A model generated the notes under the pieces. That model did no database searches. It was not told the origin of the DNA and saw only the letters and a program-made list of their open reading frames with translations. Below are positions 54,569 to 62,540 of a DNA stretch of 64,000 nt, in pieces. The translations under genes were made by a program, and so were the position numbers. The stretch spans positions 1,116,001-1,180,000 of the forward strand of contig NZ_CP122537.1 in assembly GCF_029853695.1 (NCBI RefSeq), in the 5' to 3' direction. The first letter of the stretch is position 1; each line of letters starts with the position of its first letter. Source of the DNA: Jannaschia sp. GRR-S6-38 (GTDB lineage: Bacteria > Pseudomonadota > Alphaproteobacteria > Rhodobacterales > Rhodobacteraceae).

Positions 54569-55633
54569 TCACCCCGCGTGGCGCGTGGGGGCCTGCAGCG
54601 CGCCGAAGCCGTAATGCTTCAGCCAGCGCAGATCGCTGTCGAAGAAGGCGCGCAGGTCGGGGATGCCATATTTCAGCATCGCGATCCGGTCGATGCCCAT
54701 GCCGAAGGCAAAGCCCTGCCACTGATCCGGGTCGATCCCGCCGGCGCGCAGCACCTTGGGATGCACCATGCCGGAGCCGAGGATCTCCATCCAATCGTCG
54801 CCTTCCCCGAGCTTCAGCGTGCCGCCTTCCCAGGAACAGCGGATATCGACCTCGGCCGAGGGTTCGGTGAAGGGGAAATGCGAGGCGCGGAAGCGCAGCT
54901 CGATGCCGTCCACCTCGAAGAAAGCACGGCAGAATTCCTCGAGGCACCATTTCAGGTTGGCCATCGAGATGTCCTTCTCGACCGCCAGCCCCTCGACCTG
55001 GTGGAACATCGGCGTGTGGGTCTGGTCGTAATCGGCGCGGTAGACGCGCCCCGGGCAGATGATGCGCAGGGGCGCGTTCTGCGCCTCCATCGCGCGGATC
55101 TGCACCGGCGAGGTGTGCGTTCGCAGCACGTGGGGCGGGCGATTGTCGCCCTCGGCCCGCGCCATGTAGAACGTGTCCATCTCGGCCCGGGCGGGGTGGT
55201 GGCCGGGGATGTTGAGCGCGTCGAAATTGTACCAGTCGGTCTCGATCTGCGGGCCCTCGGCCACGGCGAAACCCATATCGGCGAAGATCGCGGTGACCTC
55301 CTCGGTGACCTGGCTGACGGGGTGGATCGTGCCCTGCCGGCGGGGGCGCACCGGCAGCGTCACGTCGAGCCATTCGGCGGCCAGCCGCGCCTCGAGCGCG
55401 CTATCCTCGAGCGAGGCGCGGCGCGCGGCGATGGCGGAATTGATCTCGTCCTTGAGCGCATTGAGCGCGGGGCCGGCAGCCTGGCGCTCCTCGGGGGTCA
55501 TGCGGCCCAGCTCGCGCATCTTGAGCGCGACCTCGCCCTTCTTGCCGACCGCTTCCAGGCGCACCGCTTCCAGCGCGGCCTCGTCGGAGGCCTGCAGGAT
55601 GCGGCCCAGATATTTCTCGCGCAGATCGTCCAT
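54569..55633 (-). CDS. pheS: Phenylalanyl-tRNA synthetase alpha subunit
   Basis: A 354-residue class II synthetase subunit. The N-terminal coiled coil (residues 1-90) binds t[22 protein letters not shown] [32 protein letters not shown] (motif 2 region), [21 protein letters not shown] and [21 protein letters not shown] (motif 3) are diagnostic. pheT is not downstream; the small membrane protein lies there, so the beta subunit must be elsewhere or further along. The start is next to a strong inverted repeat. Confidence 0.96.
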   Translation of the reverse strand: MDDLREKYLGRILQASDEAALEAVRLEAVGKKGEVALKMRELGRMTPEERQAAGPALNALKDEINSAIAARRASLEDSALEARLAAEWLDVTLPVRPRRQGTIHPVSQVTEEVTAIFADMGFAVAEGPQIETDWYNFDALNIPGHHPARAEMDTFYMARAEGDNRPPHVLRTHTSPVQIRAMEAQNAPLRIICPGRVYRADYDQTHTPMFHQVEGLAVEKDISMANLKWCLEEFCRAFFEVDGIELRFRASHFPFTEPSAEVDIRCSWEGGTLKLGEGDDWMEILGSGMVHPKVLRAGGIDPDQWQGFAFGMGIDRIAMLKYGIPDLRAFFDSDLRWLKHYGFGALQAPTRHAG

Positions 55634-55637
55634 CGAT

Positions 55638-55658
55638 GCCCCCGGAATGTCCGGGGGC
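55638..55658. promoter_or_regulatory. Perfect inverted repeat across the pheS transcription start
   Basis: Arms GCCCCCGGA (55638-55646) and TCCGGGGGC (55650-55658) with a 3-nt centre, lying between the -10 box and the start codon of pheS. It could be an operator or fold in the short leader. Confidence 0.5.
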
Positions 55659-55687
55659 TAGCTAGCTTGCGCCGCCTGCTGCTGCAA
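55659..55687 (-). promoter_or_regulatory. pheS promoter
   Basis: On the minus strand TTGCAG (55687-55682), a 17-bp spacer and TAGCTA (55664-55659). Start of transcription is near 55652, giving a leader under 20 nt. Confidence 0.6.
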
Positions 55688-55769
55688 CCGCCGGTGAGGG
55701 GGGCGCGTTGGCGGTGTCAGACCCTCGGCGGGCGCTGCGACAAGCGAGATGACGATCATCTTGCCGGCC

Positions 55770-56438
55770 CTATCGCGCCTCGGCGGCCTGCATCCGCGCC
55801 GCGAGCGCCCGGCCGATCCGCGCGGAGCCCGAGGGGCTCGGATGCACCAGATCCGGCGCGTAGAGCGTCCGGTCGCCCGGATCGATCACCTCGCCCGCGT
55901 CGAGGAACACGAGCCCCGGATCGCCCGCCGCGAGCCGGGCGAAGCGCTCGTTCATGATCGTGAATTCCGGCTGGCAGGGGGTGAAGCCGGTCGGGCTGGC
56001 CTCGGCCCCGTCGTAATAGCCGACGATGCCGACCTTCGCGCCGGTCGCGCGGATCCGGGCGATCAGCCGCGGGATCTCGCCCGTCAGGTCGGGACCAACC
56101 AGCGCGTCCCGCGCCGCGCCGATTTCGGGCGTGGCGCAGACGTCGCGGATATCGTTGCCGCCGCCCGTCAGGATGACCCAGTCCCAGTCCCCGCCCCGGA
56201 ACTGCCGCGAGATGTCGAAGCCCAGCGCCGCCGCCACGCCGCTGCCGTTCGAGATGCGGGCCAGCGATTGCGACCGGTCCGTCACCGGCCGCCCCAGCGC
56301 GGCGGCGGTGACCTCGGGAATGCCCTGCCAGCCGTTCCACGCCATGACGCTGTCGCCGATGGCGAGGATCGCGCCCTCGCGCGGGCTGGCGGCGACGCAG
56401 GCGGAAAGGAGGAGGGGCAGAAGCAGGGCGATGCGCAT
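55770..56438 (-). CDS. SGNH/GDSL-type lipase/esterase, lipoprotein
   Basis: A 222-residue hydrolase with lipobox LLLSAC (Cys14), so probably lipid-anchored. SGNH blocks: AIGDSVMAW (block I, catalytic Ser), RISNGSGVAA (block II Gly), ILTGGGNDI (block III Asn) and DLVHPSPSG (block V, Asp and His). It acts on small esters; the substrate is unknown. The ATG at 56438 follows AAGGATAGG. It is convergent with nothing near and ends 136 bp before the pheS start on the same strand. Confidence 0.85.
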   Translation of the reverse strand: MRIALLLPLLLSACVAASPREGAILAIGDSVMAWNGWQGIPEVTAAALGRPVTDRSQSLARISNGSGVAAALGFDISRQFRGGDWDWVILTGGGNDIRDVCATPEIGAARDALVGPDLTGEIPRLIARIRATGAKVGIVGYYDGAEASPTGFTPCQPEFTIMNERFARLAAGDPGLVFLDAGEVIDPGDRTLYAPDLVHPSPSGSARIGRALAARMQAAEAR

Positions 56439-56493
56439 GGGACCTATCCTTGATAATCCCGCAGACCTAAACGCCCACGGCCCGCCGCCCACG

Positions 56494-56524
56494 AAAAAGG
56501 GCCGCCCCGGCGGGACGGCCCTTT
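56494..56524 (-). terminator. rplT terminator
   Basis: On the minus strand AAAGGGCCG (56524-56516) pairs with CGGCCCTTT (56504-56496), with an inner CCC/GGG extension, and runs into T5, about 20 bp after the rplT stop. Confidence 0.85.
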
Positions 56525-56544
56525 CAACATTCCGTGTGCGCGGC

Positions 56545-56904
56545 TCAGGCGGCGGCCTTGGCCTGCTCGACGATGGCGGCGAAGGCCTCGGGCTCGTGCA
56601 CGGCGAGATCGGCGAGGACCTTGCGGTCGACCTCGATCCCGGCCTTGGACAGCGCGTTGATGAAGCGCGAATAGGTCATCTCGGCGTCATGCGCGCGGAC
56701 GGCGGCGTTGATCCGCTGGATCCACAGCGCGCGGAAGCTGCGCTTGCGGTTCTTGCGGTCGCGCGTGGCGTACTGGTTGGCCTTGTCGACGGCCTGCGTG
56801 GCGGTGCGGAAGGTCTTGGAGCGGCGGCCGTAATAGCCTTTCGCGGCCTTCAGGACCTTCTTGTGGCGGGCGTGCGTGACCTTGCCGGAAGTGACTCGGG
56901 ACAT
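56545..56904 (-). CDS. rplT: 50S ribosomal protein L20
   Basis: A 119-residue ribosomal protein needed early in 50S assembly. [32 protein letters not shown] and [20 protein letters not shown] are diagnostic. It lies 16 bp after rpmI in a two-gene operon with a strong terminator. infC, often upstream, is absent here, so IF3-type leader control cannot be assumed. Confidence 0.97.
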   Translation of the reverse strand: MSRVTSGKVTHARHKKVLKAAKGYYGRRSKTFRTATQAVDKANQYATRDRKNRKRSFRALWIQRINAAVRAHDAEMTYSRFINALSKAGIEVDRKVLADLAVHEPEAFAAIVEQAKAAA

Positions 56905-56920
56905 TTCTCAGGCCTCCTTC

Positions 56921-57121
56921 TCAGCGATCGTAGGGCATGAAGCCCTTGACGATCTTGGCGTCAGGGGCGGACAGGACGGTGGTGCCGCGGGCGTCGCGGA
57001 TGAACTTCTTGTGGCGCTTGATCATGCCGTGGCGCTTGCCAGCCTGACCGCCGATGACCTTTCCGGTCGCCGACACCTTGAAGCGCTTCTTGGCGCTCGA
57101 CTTGGTCTTCATCTTGGGCAT
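56921..57121 (-). CDS. rpmI: 50S ribosomal protein L35
   Basis: A 66-residue basic protein of the large subunit. [20 protein letters not shown] and [18 protein letters not shown] are the family blocks. The ATG at 57121 follows AAGGAGAC; an in-frame upstream start at 57232 is ignored. First gene of rpmI-rplT. Confidence 0.97.
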   Translation of the reverse strand: MPKMKTKSSAKKRFKVSATGKVIGGQAGKRHGMIKRHKKFIRDARGTTVLSAPDAKIVKGFMPYDR

Positions 57122-57189
57122 TTCATGTCTCCTTCTTCGCGCGCGACTCGGCATCCCAATCGCCGGACGTGCGGGTATTTCGAGCGCGC

Positions 57190-57218
57190 GGTCTAGCGGC
57201 GGCGGGGGCGGATGGCAA
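57190..57218 (-). promoter_or_regulatory. rpmI-rplT promoter
   Basis: On the minus strand TTGCCA (57218-57213), a 17-bp spacer and TAGACC (57195-57190). The leader would be about 60 nt. Confidence 0.6.
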
Positions 57219-57305
57219 GGGCCGGACCACACGGCGCCGTCGCGCAGATGTCATTCGTCTTCGACCGCCGGAGCGGCGATAAACGGGGCAACCCGGAGGT
57301 GCCCC

Positions 57306-57917
57306 ATGCGCGATCTCTCCCTCAGCCGCCGATCCGTCCTCGGCTCGCTCTCCGCCTCCGCCTCGCTTGCCGCGATCGGCACCGGCGCGCAGGCCGCAAC
57401 GGGCGATGCGGCGGGCCCGCGGTTCACGCCCGAAATCCAGCGCAGCGAGGCCGAATGGCGCGCGATGCTCACGGCGGACGAATACCTCGTCCTGCGCGAG
57501 GGCGGGACCGAGGCGCCCCGATCCGATCCCCGATGGGACAGCCTCGAGGCCGGGATCTATTGCTGCAAGGGCTGCGACCTTCCGGCCTTCGACGCGCGCC
57601 ACAAGGTCGTGCTGGACAAGGGCTGGCTGTTCTTCCGCCTGGCCGAGACGGATGCGGTCCTGACCTCCATCGACCGGACGGTCTACGATCAGTTCGCCCG
57701 CCGGGGCGGCGGCGACAGCACGCCGATGCGCGCGCCCGAGATGCCCGGGGCCGAGACGCTGTCCGAGGAGGAGCAGGCCCTGCTCGACAGCCTTCTGGCG
57801 ATCGAGGTGCATTGCCGCCGCTGCGCGTCCCACCTGGGCCACCACCTGCTGATCGAACGCAAGATGCTCTATTGCATCAACGGCATCAGCCTGAATTTCG
57901 CGACCGACGCGGCCTGA
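57306..57917 (+). CDS. Tat-exported MsrB-like protein (methionine-R-sulfoxide reductase fold)
   Basis: A 203-residue protein. A twin-arginine signal (SRRSVLGSLSASASLAAIG, RR at 8-9) directs export. The MsrB domain keeps both zinc pairs, CCKGC (C87, C90) and HCRRC (C170, C173), SHLGH, and the catalytic Cys190 in LYCINGISLNF. The usual GWPSF substrate motif reads GWLFF and there is a longer insert around 135-165, so activity or substrate may be altered. A periplasmic role in protein or cofactor repair is likely. It is divergent from rpmI. Confidence 0.85.
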   Translation: MRDLSLSRRSVLGSLSASASLAAIGTGAQAATGDAAGPRFTPEIQRSEAEWRAMLTADEYLVLREGGTEAPRSDPRWDSLEAGIYCCKGCDLPAFDARHKVVLDKGWLFFRLAETDAVLTSIDRTVYDQFARRGGGDSTPMRAPEMPGAETLSEEEQALLDSLLAIEVHCRRCASHLGHHLLIERKMLYCINGISLNFATDAA

Positions 57918-57933
57918 CGGCCCACGCGCGCGT

Positions 57934-58245
57934 CTAGCGGATCGCGCGGGCGACCATCTCGACGAAGGCATTCGGCACCCGGGCGAGATCGAAGCCGGTG
58001 CGCTCGACCTCCCAGGCCCAGAAGAACAGCGCCGCCCCCACCAGCACCGCCCCCAGCGAAATCGCCGACCGGCGGCCATCGGCCCAGGCGGAGACCAGCC
58101 CCGCCGCGCCCAGCAGGAGCACGACCGTCGCGACGACGATCAGCACGTCGACATCGCCCGGATGGGGCAGCGGCAGGTCGGGGATCGGCGGGACCTCCGC
58201 CCACCATGCGGCGAGGCTGGAGAAGAGCCGCTCCGCCGCTTCCAT
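57934..58245 (-). CDS. Two-helix membrane protein downstream of pyk
   Basis: A 103-residue protein with an amphipathic start (MEAAERLFSSLAAWWAEV), then two hydrophobic helices (VLIVVATVVLLLGAAGLVSAW and AISLGAVLVGAALFFWAWEV). It begins 1 bp after the pyk stop on the same strand, so it is co-transcribed with pyk. No domain is recognised; function unknown. Confidence 0.7.
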   Translation of the reverse strand: MEAAERLFSSLAAWWAEVPPIPDLPLPHPGDVDVLIVVATVVLLLGAAGLVSAWADGRRSAISLGAVLVGAALFFWAWEVERTGFDLARVPNAFVEMVARAIR

Positions 58246-58246
58246 C

Positions 58247-59692
58247 TCAGTCGACCTCGGGCCCGAAGATCAGCTGCTCGTCGCAGGGTGCGACCCGCAG
58301 GATGTTGGTGGTGCCCGACTTGCCGAAAGGGATGCCCGCCATGACGACGACCTGGTCCGAGGGCTCGGCGAAGCCGCCGGCCTTGGCAGCGCGCACCCCC
58401 GAGACGACGGCGAACTTGAAGCGCTCGACCGGCTGGGTCAGCACGCAATAGGTGCCCCAGGACAGGACCATCCGCCGGGCCGTCTCGGTGATCGGCGTGA
58501 GCGCGACGATCGGGACGCGCGGCCGCTCGCGGCTGACCTTCAGCGCGGTCGAGCCGGAATGCGAGAAGACGCAGATCGCGGCGATGTCGGTCGTCTCGGC
58601 GATCTCGCGGGCGGCAGCGACGATGCCGTCGGCGGTGGAGGAGAGCTTGGAGGAGCGGCTGGCCTCGATGATCTCGCGATAGGTGGGGTCGCGCTCGACC
58701 TCCTCGGCGACGGCGTTCATCGTGGTCACCGCCTCCACCGGATAGGACCCGGCGGCGGATTCGGCCGAGAGCATGATCGCGTCGGTGCCCTCGTAGATCG
58801 CCTGCGCCACGTCGGAGACCTCGGCGCGGGTCGGCACCGGGCTGTCGATCATCGACTCGAGCATCTGCGTGGCGACGATCACCGGCTTGGCGGCGGCGCG
58901 GCATTTGCGGATCAGACGCTTCTGGATCGGCGGCACCGCCTGGACGGGGCATTCGACGCCCAGGTCACCGCGCGCCACCATGATGCCGTCGGAGGCCGCG
59001 AGAATCTCGTCGAACGCCTCGACCGCGGCGGGCTTTTCGATCTTCGACAGGATCGCTGCGCGGCCCTTGGCCAGCGCCCGCGCCTCGGCCACGTCGGCGG
59101 CGCGCTGCACGAAGCTGAGCGCCAGCCAGTCGACGCCCAGCTCGCAGACGAATTCCAGGTCCTTGCGGTCCTTGGCCGACAGCGCCGCGAGCGGCAGCAC
59201 CACGTCGGGCACGTTCACGCCCTTGCGATTCGAGATCGTGCCGCCGGTGATCACGGTGCAATCGGCGAAATCGGGCCCGCAGCTATCGACCTTCAGGCGC
59301 AGCTTGCCGTCATTAACCAGCAGGTGGCCGCCGGGCTTGAGCGCCTCGAAGATCTCCCGATGGGGCAGCTGCACGCGGGTGGCGTCGCCGGGCGCGTCAT
59401 CCAGATCGAAGCGGAACGGCTGGCCTTCCAGGATCTCGGCCTCGTCGTCCTTGAAGACGCCGCAGCGCAGCTTGGGGCCCTGCAGGTCGGCCAGGATGCA
59501 GATCGGCCGGCCGGTGTCGCGTTCGATGTCGCGGATGGTGTTGTGACGGGCGCGGATATCCTCGTGGCCGCCATGGCTCATGTTGAGGCGGAACACGTCC
59601 GCCCCGGCCTCGAACAGCGCGCGGATCGTGTCGTAGTCGTCGGAAGCGGGACCGAGCGTGGCGACGATCTTGACGTTGCGATGGCGTCTCAT
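58247..59692 (-). CDS. pyk: Pyruvate kinase
   Basis: A 481-residue glycolytic enzyme converting phosphoenolpyruvate and ADP to pyruvate and ATP. KIVATLGPAS, FRLNMSHGGHEDI, ILADLQGPKLRCG, NDGKLRLKV, ILSKIEKPAAVEAFDEIL (catalytic Lys), GIMVARGDLGVECP and KPVIVATQMLESMIDSPVPTRAEVSDVA are the barrel motifs. The C-terminal allosteric domain ends with NILRVAPC. ATG 59692 is preferred over 59731. A TAACGC -10 lies 24 nt upstream. Confidence 0.96.
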   Translation of the reverse strand: MRRHRNVKIVATLGPASDDYDTIRALFEAGADVFRLNMSHGGHEDIRARHNTIRDIERDTGRPICILADLQGPKLRCGVFKDDEAEILEGQPFRFDLDDAPGDATRVQLPHREIFEALKPGGHLLVNDGKLRLKVDSCGPDFADCTVITGGTISNRKGVNVPDVVLPLAALSAKDRKDLEFVCELGVDWLALSFVQRAADVAEARALAKGRAAILSKIEKPAAVEAFDEILAASDGIMVARGDLGVECPVQAVPPIQKRLIRKCRAAAKPVIVATQMLESMIDSPVPTRAEVSDVAQAIYEGTDAIMLSAESAAGSYPVEAVTTMNAVAEEVERDPTYREIIEASRSSKLSSTADGIVAAAREIAETTDIAAICVFSHSGSTALKVSRERPRVPIVALTPITETARRMVLSWGTYCVLTQPVERFKFAVVSGVRAAKAGGFAEPSDQVVVMAGIPFGKSGTTNILRVAPCDEQLIFGPEVD

Positions 59693-59715
59693 GGAAGCGC
59701 TCCTGCGGAAGGATG

Positions 59716-59745
59716 GCGTTAGCGCTCGCACCCTTGCCCTGTCAC
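59716..59745 (-). promoter_or_regulatory. pyk promoter
   Basis: On the minus strand GTGACA (59745-59740), an 18-bp spacer and TAACGC (59721-59716), with an AGGAG ribosome binding site downstream of it. Confidence 0.5.
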
Positions 59746-59898
59746 GCGGCGGCCCGCAACACCCCGGAGGCGAAGTTTGAGCCGCCGTGACACGGGCTCC
59801 GCAGGGCGCTCCGGGGACGCGGCTTTCCTGGGCGCAAATGCCGCGTCGATGGGCGCCGGGCCAAGCGCCGGGCGCTTCCCTTCGCCCCCTGCGCGCGC

Positions 59899-59904
59899 TA
59901 GGGC
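59899..59904 (+). promoter_or_regulatory. TAG-type -10 of the amidohydrolase gene, leaderless
   Basis: TAGGGC, then 6 nt to the ATG at 59911; no Shine-Dalgarno. Confidence 0.45.
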
Positions 59905-59910
59905 GGCGCC

Positions 59911-60660
59911 ATGGACGGCCCCTCCTTCCACATCGTCGCCGCGGACGCGCCGTCGCGCTGGGTGGTGACCTGCGATCACGCCACCAACCGGGTGCCGCCC
60001 TCGGTCGGCGGCGGGACGCTGGGCCTGTCCGAGGCGGACATGGCGCGGCACATCGCCTGGGACGTGGGCGCCGGCGGCGTCACGCGGCACCTCGCGCGCC
60101 TGCTGGACGGCACGGCGATCCTGACCGATTTCTCGCGGCTGGTGATCGACCCGAACCGGGGCGAGGACGACCCGACCCTGCTGATGCGGCTCTACGACGG
60201 CACGATCATCCCCGCGAACCGCCATGCCGACCCGGCGGAGCGCGAACGCCGCCTCGCCGCCTTTCACCGCCCCTACCACGAGGCGCTGGAAGCGCTGCTT
60301 TCGGCGCGGCGGGACCCGGTGATCTGCGCGGTCCATTCCTTCACGCCGCAATTGCGGGGGCGGCCCTACCGGCCGTGGCAGGTCGGCGTCCTCTTCGCCG
60401 AGGATCGGCGGCTGTCGGACCCGCTGGTGGCCCGCCTGCAGAGCGAGCCGGATCTCTGCGTGGGCGTGAACGAGCCCTATTCCGGCGCCCTGCCCGGCGA
60501 TGCGATGGACCGCCACGCGCTGAGCCGGGGCCGGCTGCATGTCTTGATCGAGCTGCGCAACGACCTCATCTCGGATGAGGCGGGGCAGCAATACTGGGCC
60601 GAGCGTCTCGTCCCGCATCTGGCCGGCGCCCTGGAGGATTTCGAGAATGCCCGAGATTGA
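59911..60660 (+). CDS. N-formylglutamate amidohydrolase family protein
   Basis: A 249-residue zinc hydrolase of the HutG-like (FGase) family. VVTCDHATNRVPPSVGG, HIAWDVGAGGVTRHLAR, DFSRLVIDPNRGEDDPTL, FHRPYHEAL and CAVHSFTPQLRG carry the conserved His and Asp ligands. The C-terminus has HVLIELRNDLI. It may hydrolyse N-formylglutamate or a related N-acyl amino acid; no other histidine-degradation gene is near. It overlaps the DUF1244 gene by 14 bp. Confidence 0.88.
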   Translation: MDGPSFHIVAADAPSRWVVTCDHATNRVPPSVGGGTLGLSEADMARHIAWDVGAGGVTRHLARLLDGTAILTDFSRLVIDPNRGEDDPTLLMRLYDGTIIPANRHADPAERERRLAAFHRPYHEALEALLSARRDPVICAVHSFTPQLRGRPYRPWQVGVLFAEDRRLSDPLVARLQSEPDLCVGVNEPYSGALPGDAMDRHALSRGRLHVLIELRNDLISDEAGQQYWAERLVPHLAGALEDFENARD

Positions 60661-60976
60661 CCCGCAGACCCGGATCGAACTGGAAGCCGCCGCCTTTCGG
60701 CGCCTGCGCCGGCACCTGATGGAGGACCGGCCGGACGCGCAGAATATCGACCTGATGAACCTGGCCGGGTTCTGCCGCAACTGCCTGTCGCGCTGGTATG
60801 GCGAGGCCGCCGCCGAGCGTGGCATCGAGATGTCGAAGGAGGAGGCGCGCGAGATCTTCTACGGCATGCCCTATTCCGAGTGGAAGGCCCGCCACCAGGC
60901 CGAGGCCACGCCCGAACAGACGGCCGCCTTCGAGACGAGCTTCGCCGCGAATGTCGGCGAAGCGGGCGACGGCTGA
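60647..60976 (+). CDS. DUF1244 family protein
   Basis: A 109-residue cytosolic protein. NIDLMNLAGFCRNCLSRWYGEAAAERGIEMSKEEAREIFYGMPYSEWKARHQ spans the family core, with a C-x-x-C pair that may bind metal. Conserved across alphaproteobacteria and vibrios; function unknown. Coupled to the N-formylglutamate amidohydrolase-like gene, a pairing often seen in Rhodobacteraceae. Confidence 0.88.
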   Translation: MPEIDPQTRIELEAAAFRRLRRHLMEDRPDAQNIDLMNLAGFCRNCLSRWYGEAAAERGIEMSKEEAREIFYGMPYSEWKARHQAEATPEQTAAFETSFAANVGEAGDG

Positions 60977-61059
60977 CGCGCCCGGCCCCGCGCGCCTTGG
61001 CGAAGCCGGGCGCATGGGGCATCCTGAGATCACGCAGCCCAAGCCCCGGAGGGCCCGCC

Positions 61060-61335
61060 ATGCTCCGTATCCTGACCGCCCTGACCCTGCTGGCCGCGAC
61101 CGCGCCCGCCTCCGCGCAGACCGGCGGCGTCGCGAACATCCGCGTCCATCTCGCGCAGGAGCTGCCGATCTACGGCTTTCGCGACGTGGACGTGTCCCGG
61201 CTGAGCTCCAGCCAGGTTCTGCAGATCGAGCAGATCATCCATTCCGGGCGCGAGGACAGCAACATCCGCTCGCGCATCGCCACCGTCATCGAGGGCGGGC
61301 TCTTGCAGCGGCTGATCTTCGGAGAGCGGCGATGA
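61060..61335 (+). CDS. Small exported protein A of a tandem pair
   Basis: A 91-residue protein with a signal peptide (MLRILTALTLLAATAPASA, cleavage before QTGG). The mature part, 72 residues with VHLAQELPIYGFRDVDVSRLSSSQVLQIEQII, is helical. A GGAGGGC Shine-Dalgarno precedes the ATG at 61060. It overlaps its neighbour by 4 bp and looks like a diverged paralogue of it. Function unknown. Confidence 0.7.
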   Translation: MLRILTALTLLAATAPASAQTGGVANIRVHLAQELPIYGFRDVDVSRLSSSQVLQIEQIIHSGREDSNIRSRIATVIEGGLLQRLIFGERR

Positions 61336-61607
61336 GGGGCGCGGCGCTGATCCTCGCCGCGGCGCTCTTGGCCGGCCCGGCGGCCGCCGCGCCCGAAACG
61401 CAGCTGGAGCGGGGCGTGCAGCAGCGGCTGGACCGGCTGGGCTTCTCCGCCGTCGATGCCGGCAGCTTGACGACCCGCCAGCTGGCCGCGCTGCACCTGG
61501 AGCTGCAGGGCAAGCGGCTGATCCCGGGCATCCCGGCGCTGCGGACGCGCGAGCGGGTGCGCGTGATCCTGGGCTGGGACGGGTTCGAGACCTACGTCCG
61601 GCGCTGA
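61332..61607 (+). CDS. Small exported protein B of a tandem pair
   Basis: A 91-residue protein with signal peptide MRGAALILAAALLAGPAAA, cleavage before APET. The mature part has a similar layout to protein A: a helix ending in GF, then V-D-x2-x-L-x3-Q (LDRLGFSAVDAGSLTTRQLAAL), a linker, and a basic helix (RTRERVRVILGW). Same length and coupled by ATGA. Function unknown; perhaps two subunits of one periplasmic factor. Confidence 0.7.
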   Translation: MRGAALILAAALLAGPAAAAPETQLERGVQQRLDRLGFSAVDAGSLTTRQLAALHLELQGKRLIPGIPALRTRERVRVILGWDGFETYVRR

Positions 61608-61620
61608 GCCCGGCGGCCCG

Positions 61621-62472
61621 TCAGACCGCCTTCTTGCGGCTTTCGTCGAGATAGATCTCGCGCAGGCGGGCCGCGACGGGGCCGGGCGCGCCCGCGCCGA
61701 CCGGTTCGCCGTCGATCTCCACCACCGGCATCACGAAGGTCGAGGCGGAGGTGACAAAAGCCTCGTCGGCGTCTTGCGCCTCGGCGATGGTGAAGGACCG
61801 CTCCTCCACCTTCATCTGCGCCTCGGCGGCCATGCGCAGCACGGCGGCGCGGGTGATGCCGTGCAGGATCTCCTCGCCCAGGTGGCGGGTCACGATGGTG
61901 TTGCCCTTGACGATATAGGCGTTGTTCGAGGTCCCCTCGGTCACCGCGCCCTCCTCGACCATCCAGGCGTCGTCGGCGCCCGCGGCGCGGGCCATCATCT
62001 TGCCCATCGACGGGTAGAGCAGCTGCACCGTCTTGATGTCACGCCGCCCCCAGCGCCGGTCGGGGATCGAGATCACGCGCATGCCCTTTTTCGCGGCGGG
62101 CGCGTCGGCGAGGCCCGGCTTCGCTTGCGTGAAAAGCACGAGCGACGGCCGCGCCTCGGCCGGGTAGGCGAAGTCGCGGTCGGCGGCGCCGCGGGTGACC
62201 TGCAGATAGACCAGCCCCTCGTCGATTTCGTTCACGCGGACGAGGTGGCGGTGGATCTCCAGCAGGTCATCCTCGGAGACCGGGCTCTCCATCTCCAGCT
62301 CCGACAGGCTGCGCTTGAGCCGCGCGGCGTGGCCCGCGAAGTCGATCAGCTTGCCGTCAAGCACGCTCGTCACCTCGTAGACGCCGTCGGCGAAGAGAAA
62401 GCCGCGGTCGAAGACGCTGATCTTGGCCTCGTCCTCGGGGACGTAGGCGCCGTTGACATAGACGGTGCGCAT
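61621..62472 (-). CDS. D-amino-acid transaminase (class IV aminotransferase)
   Basis: A 283-residue fold-type IV PLP enzyme. VFDRGFLFADGVYEV, RLKRSLSELEM, YLQVTRGAADRDF and the Schiff-base lysine in RRDIKTVQLLYPSMGKMMA, with VTEGTSNNAYIV binding the cofactor phosphate, fit D-alanine transaminase (Dat) better than branched-chain transaminase. It would interconvert D-Ala and D-Glu, both peptidoglycan precursors. ATG 62472 is chosen after GGAGCC; 62529 is in frame but less family-like. It is divergent from a VanX-like dipeptidase across 68 bp. Confidence 0.88.
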   Translation of the reverse strand: MRTVYVNGAYVPEDEAKISVFDRGFLFADGVYEVTSVLDGKLIDFAGHAARLKRSLSELEMESPVSEDDLLEIHRHLVRVNEIDEGLVYLQVTRGAADRDFAYPAEARPSLVLFTQAKPGLADAPAAKKGMRVISIPDRRWGRRDIKTVQLLYPSMGKMMARAAGADDAWMVEEGAVTEGTSNNAYIVKGNTIVTRHLGEEILHGITRAAVLRMAAEAQMKVEERSFTIAEAQDADEAFVTSASTFVMPVVEIDGEPVGAGAPGPVAARLREIYLDESRKKAV

Positions 62473-62540
62473 GGGCGGCTCCTTTCTCGCGGGTCGGCCC
62501 CTCTTGCGGCGCGCGCCGGGGCCGGTCAAGCCTGCGCCCC

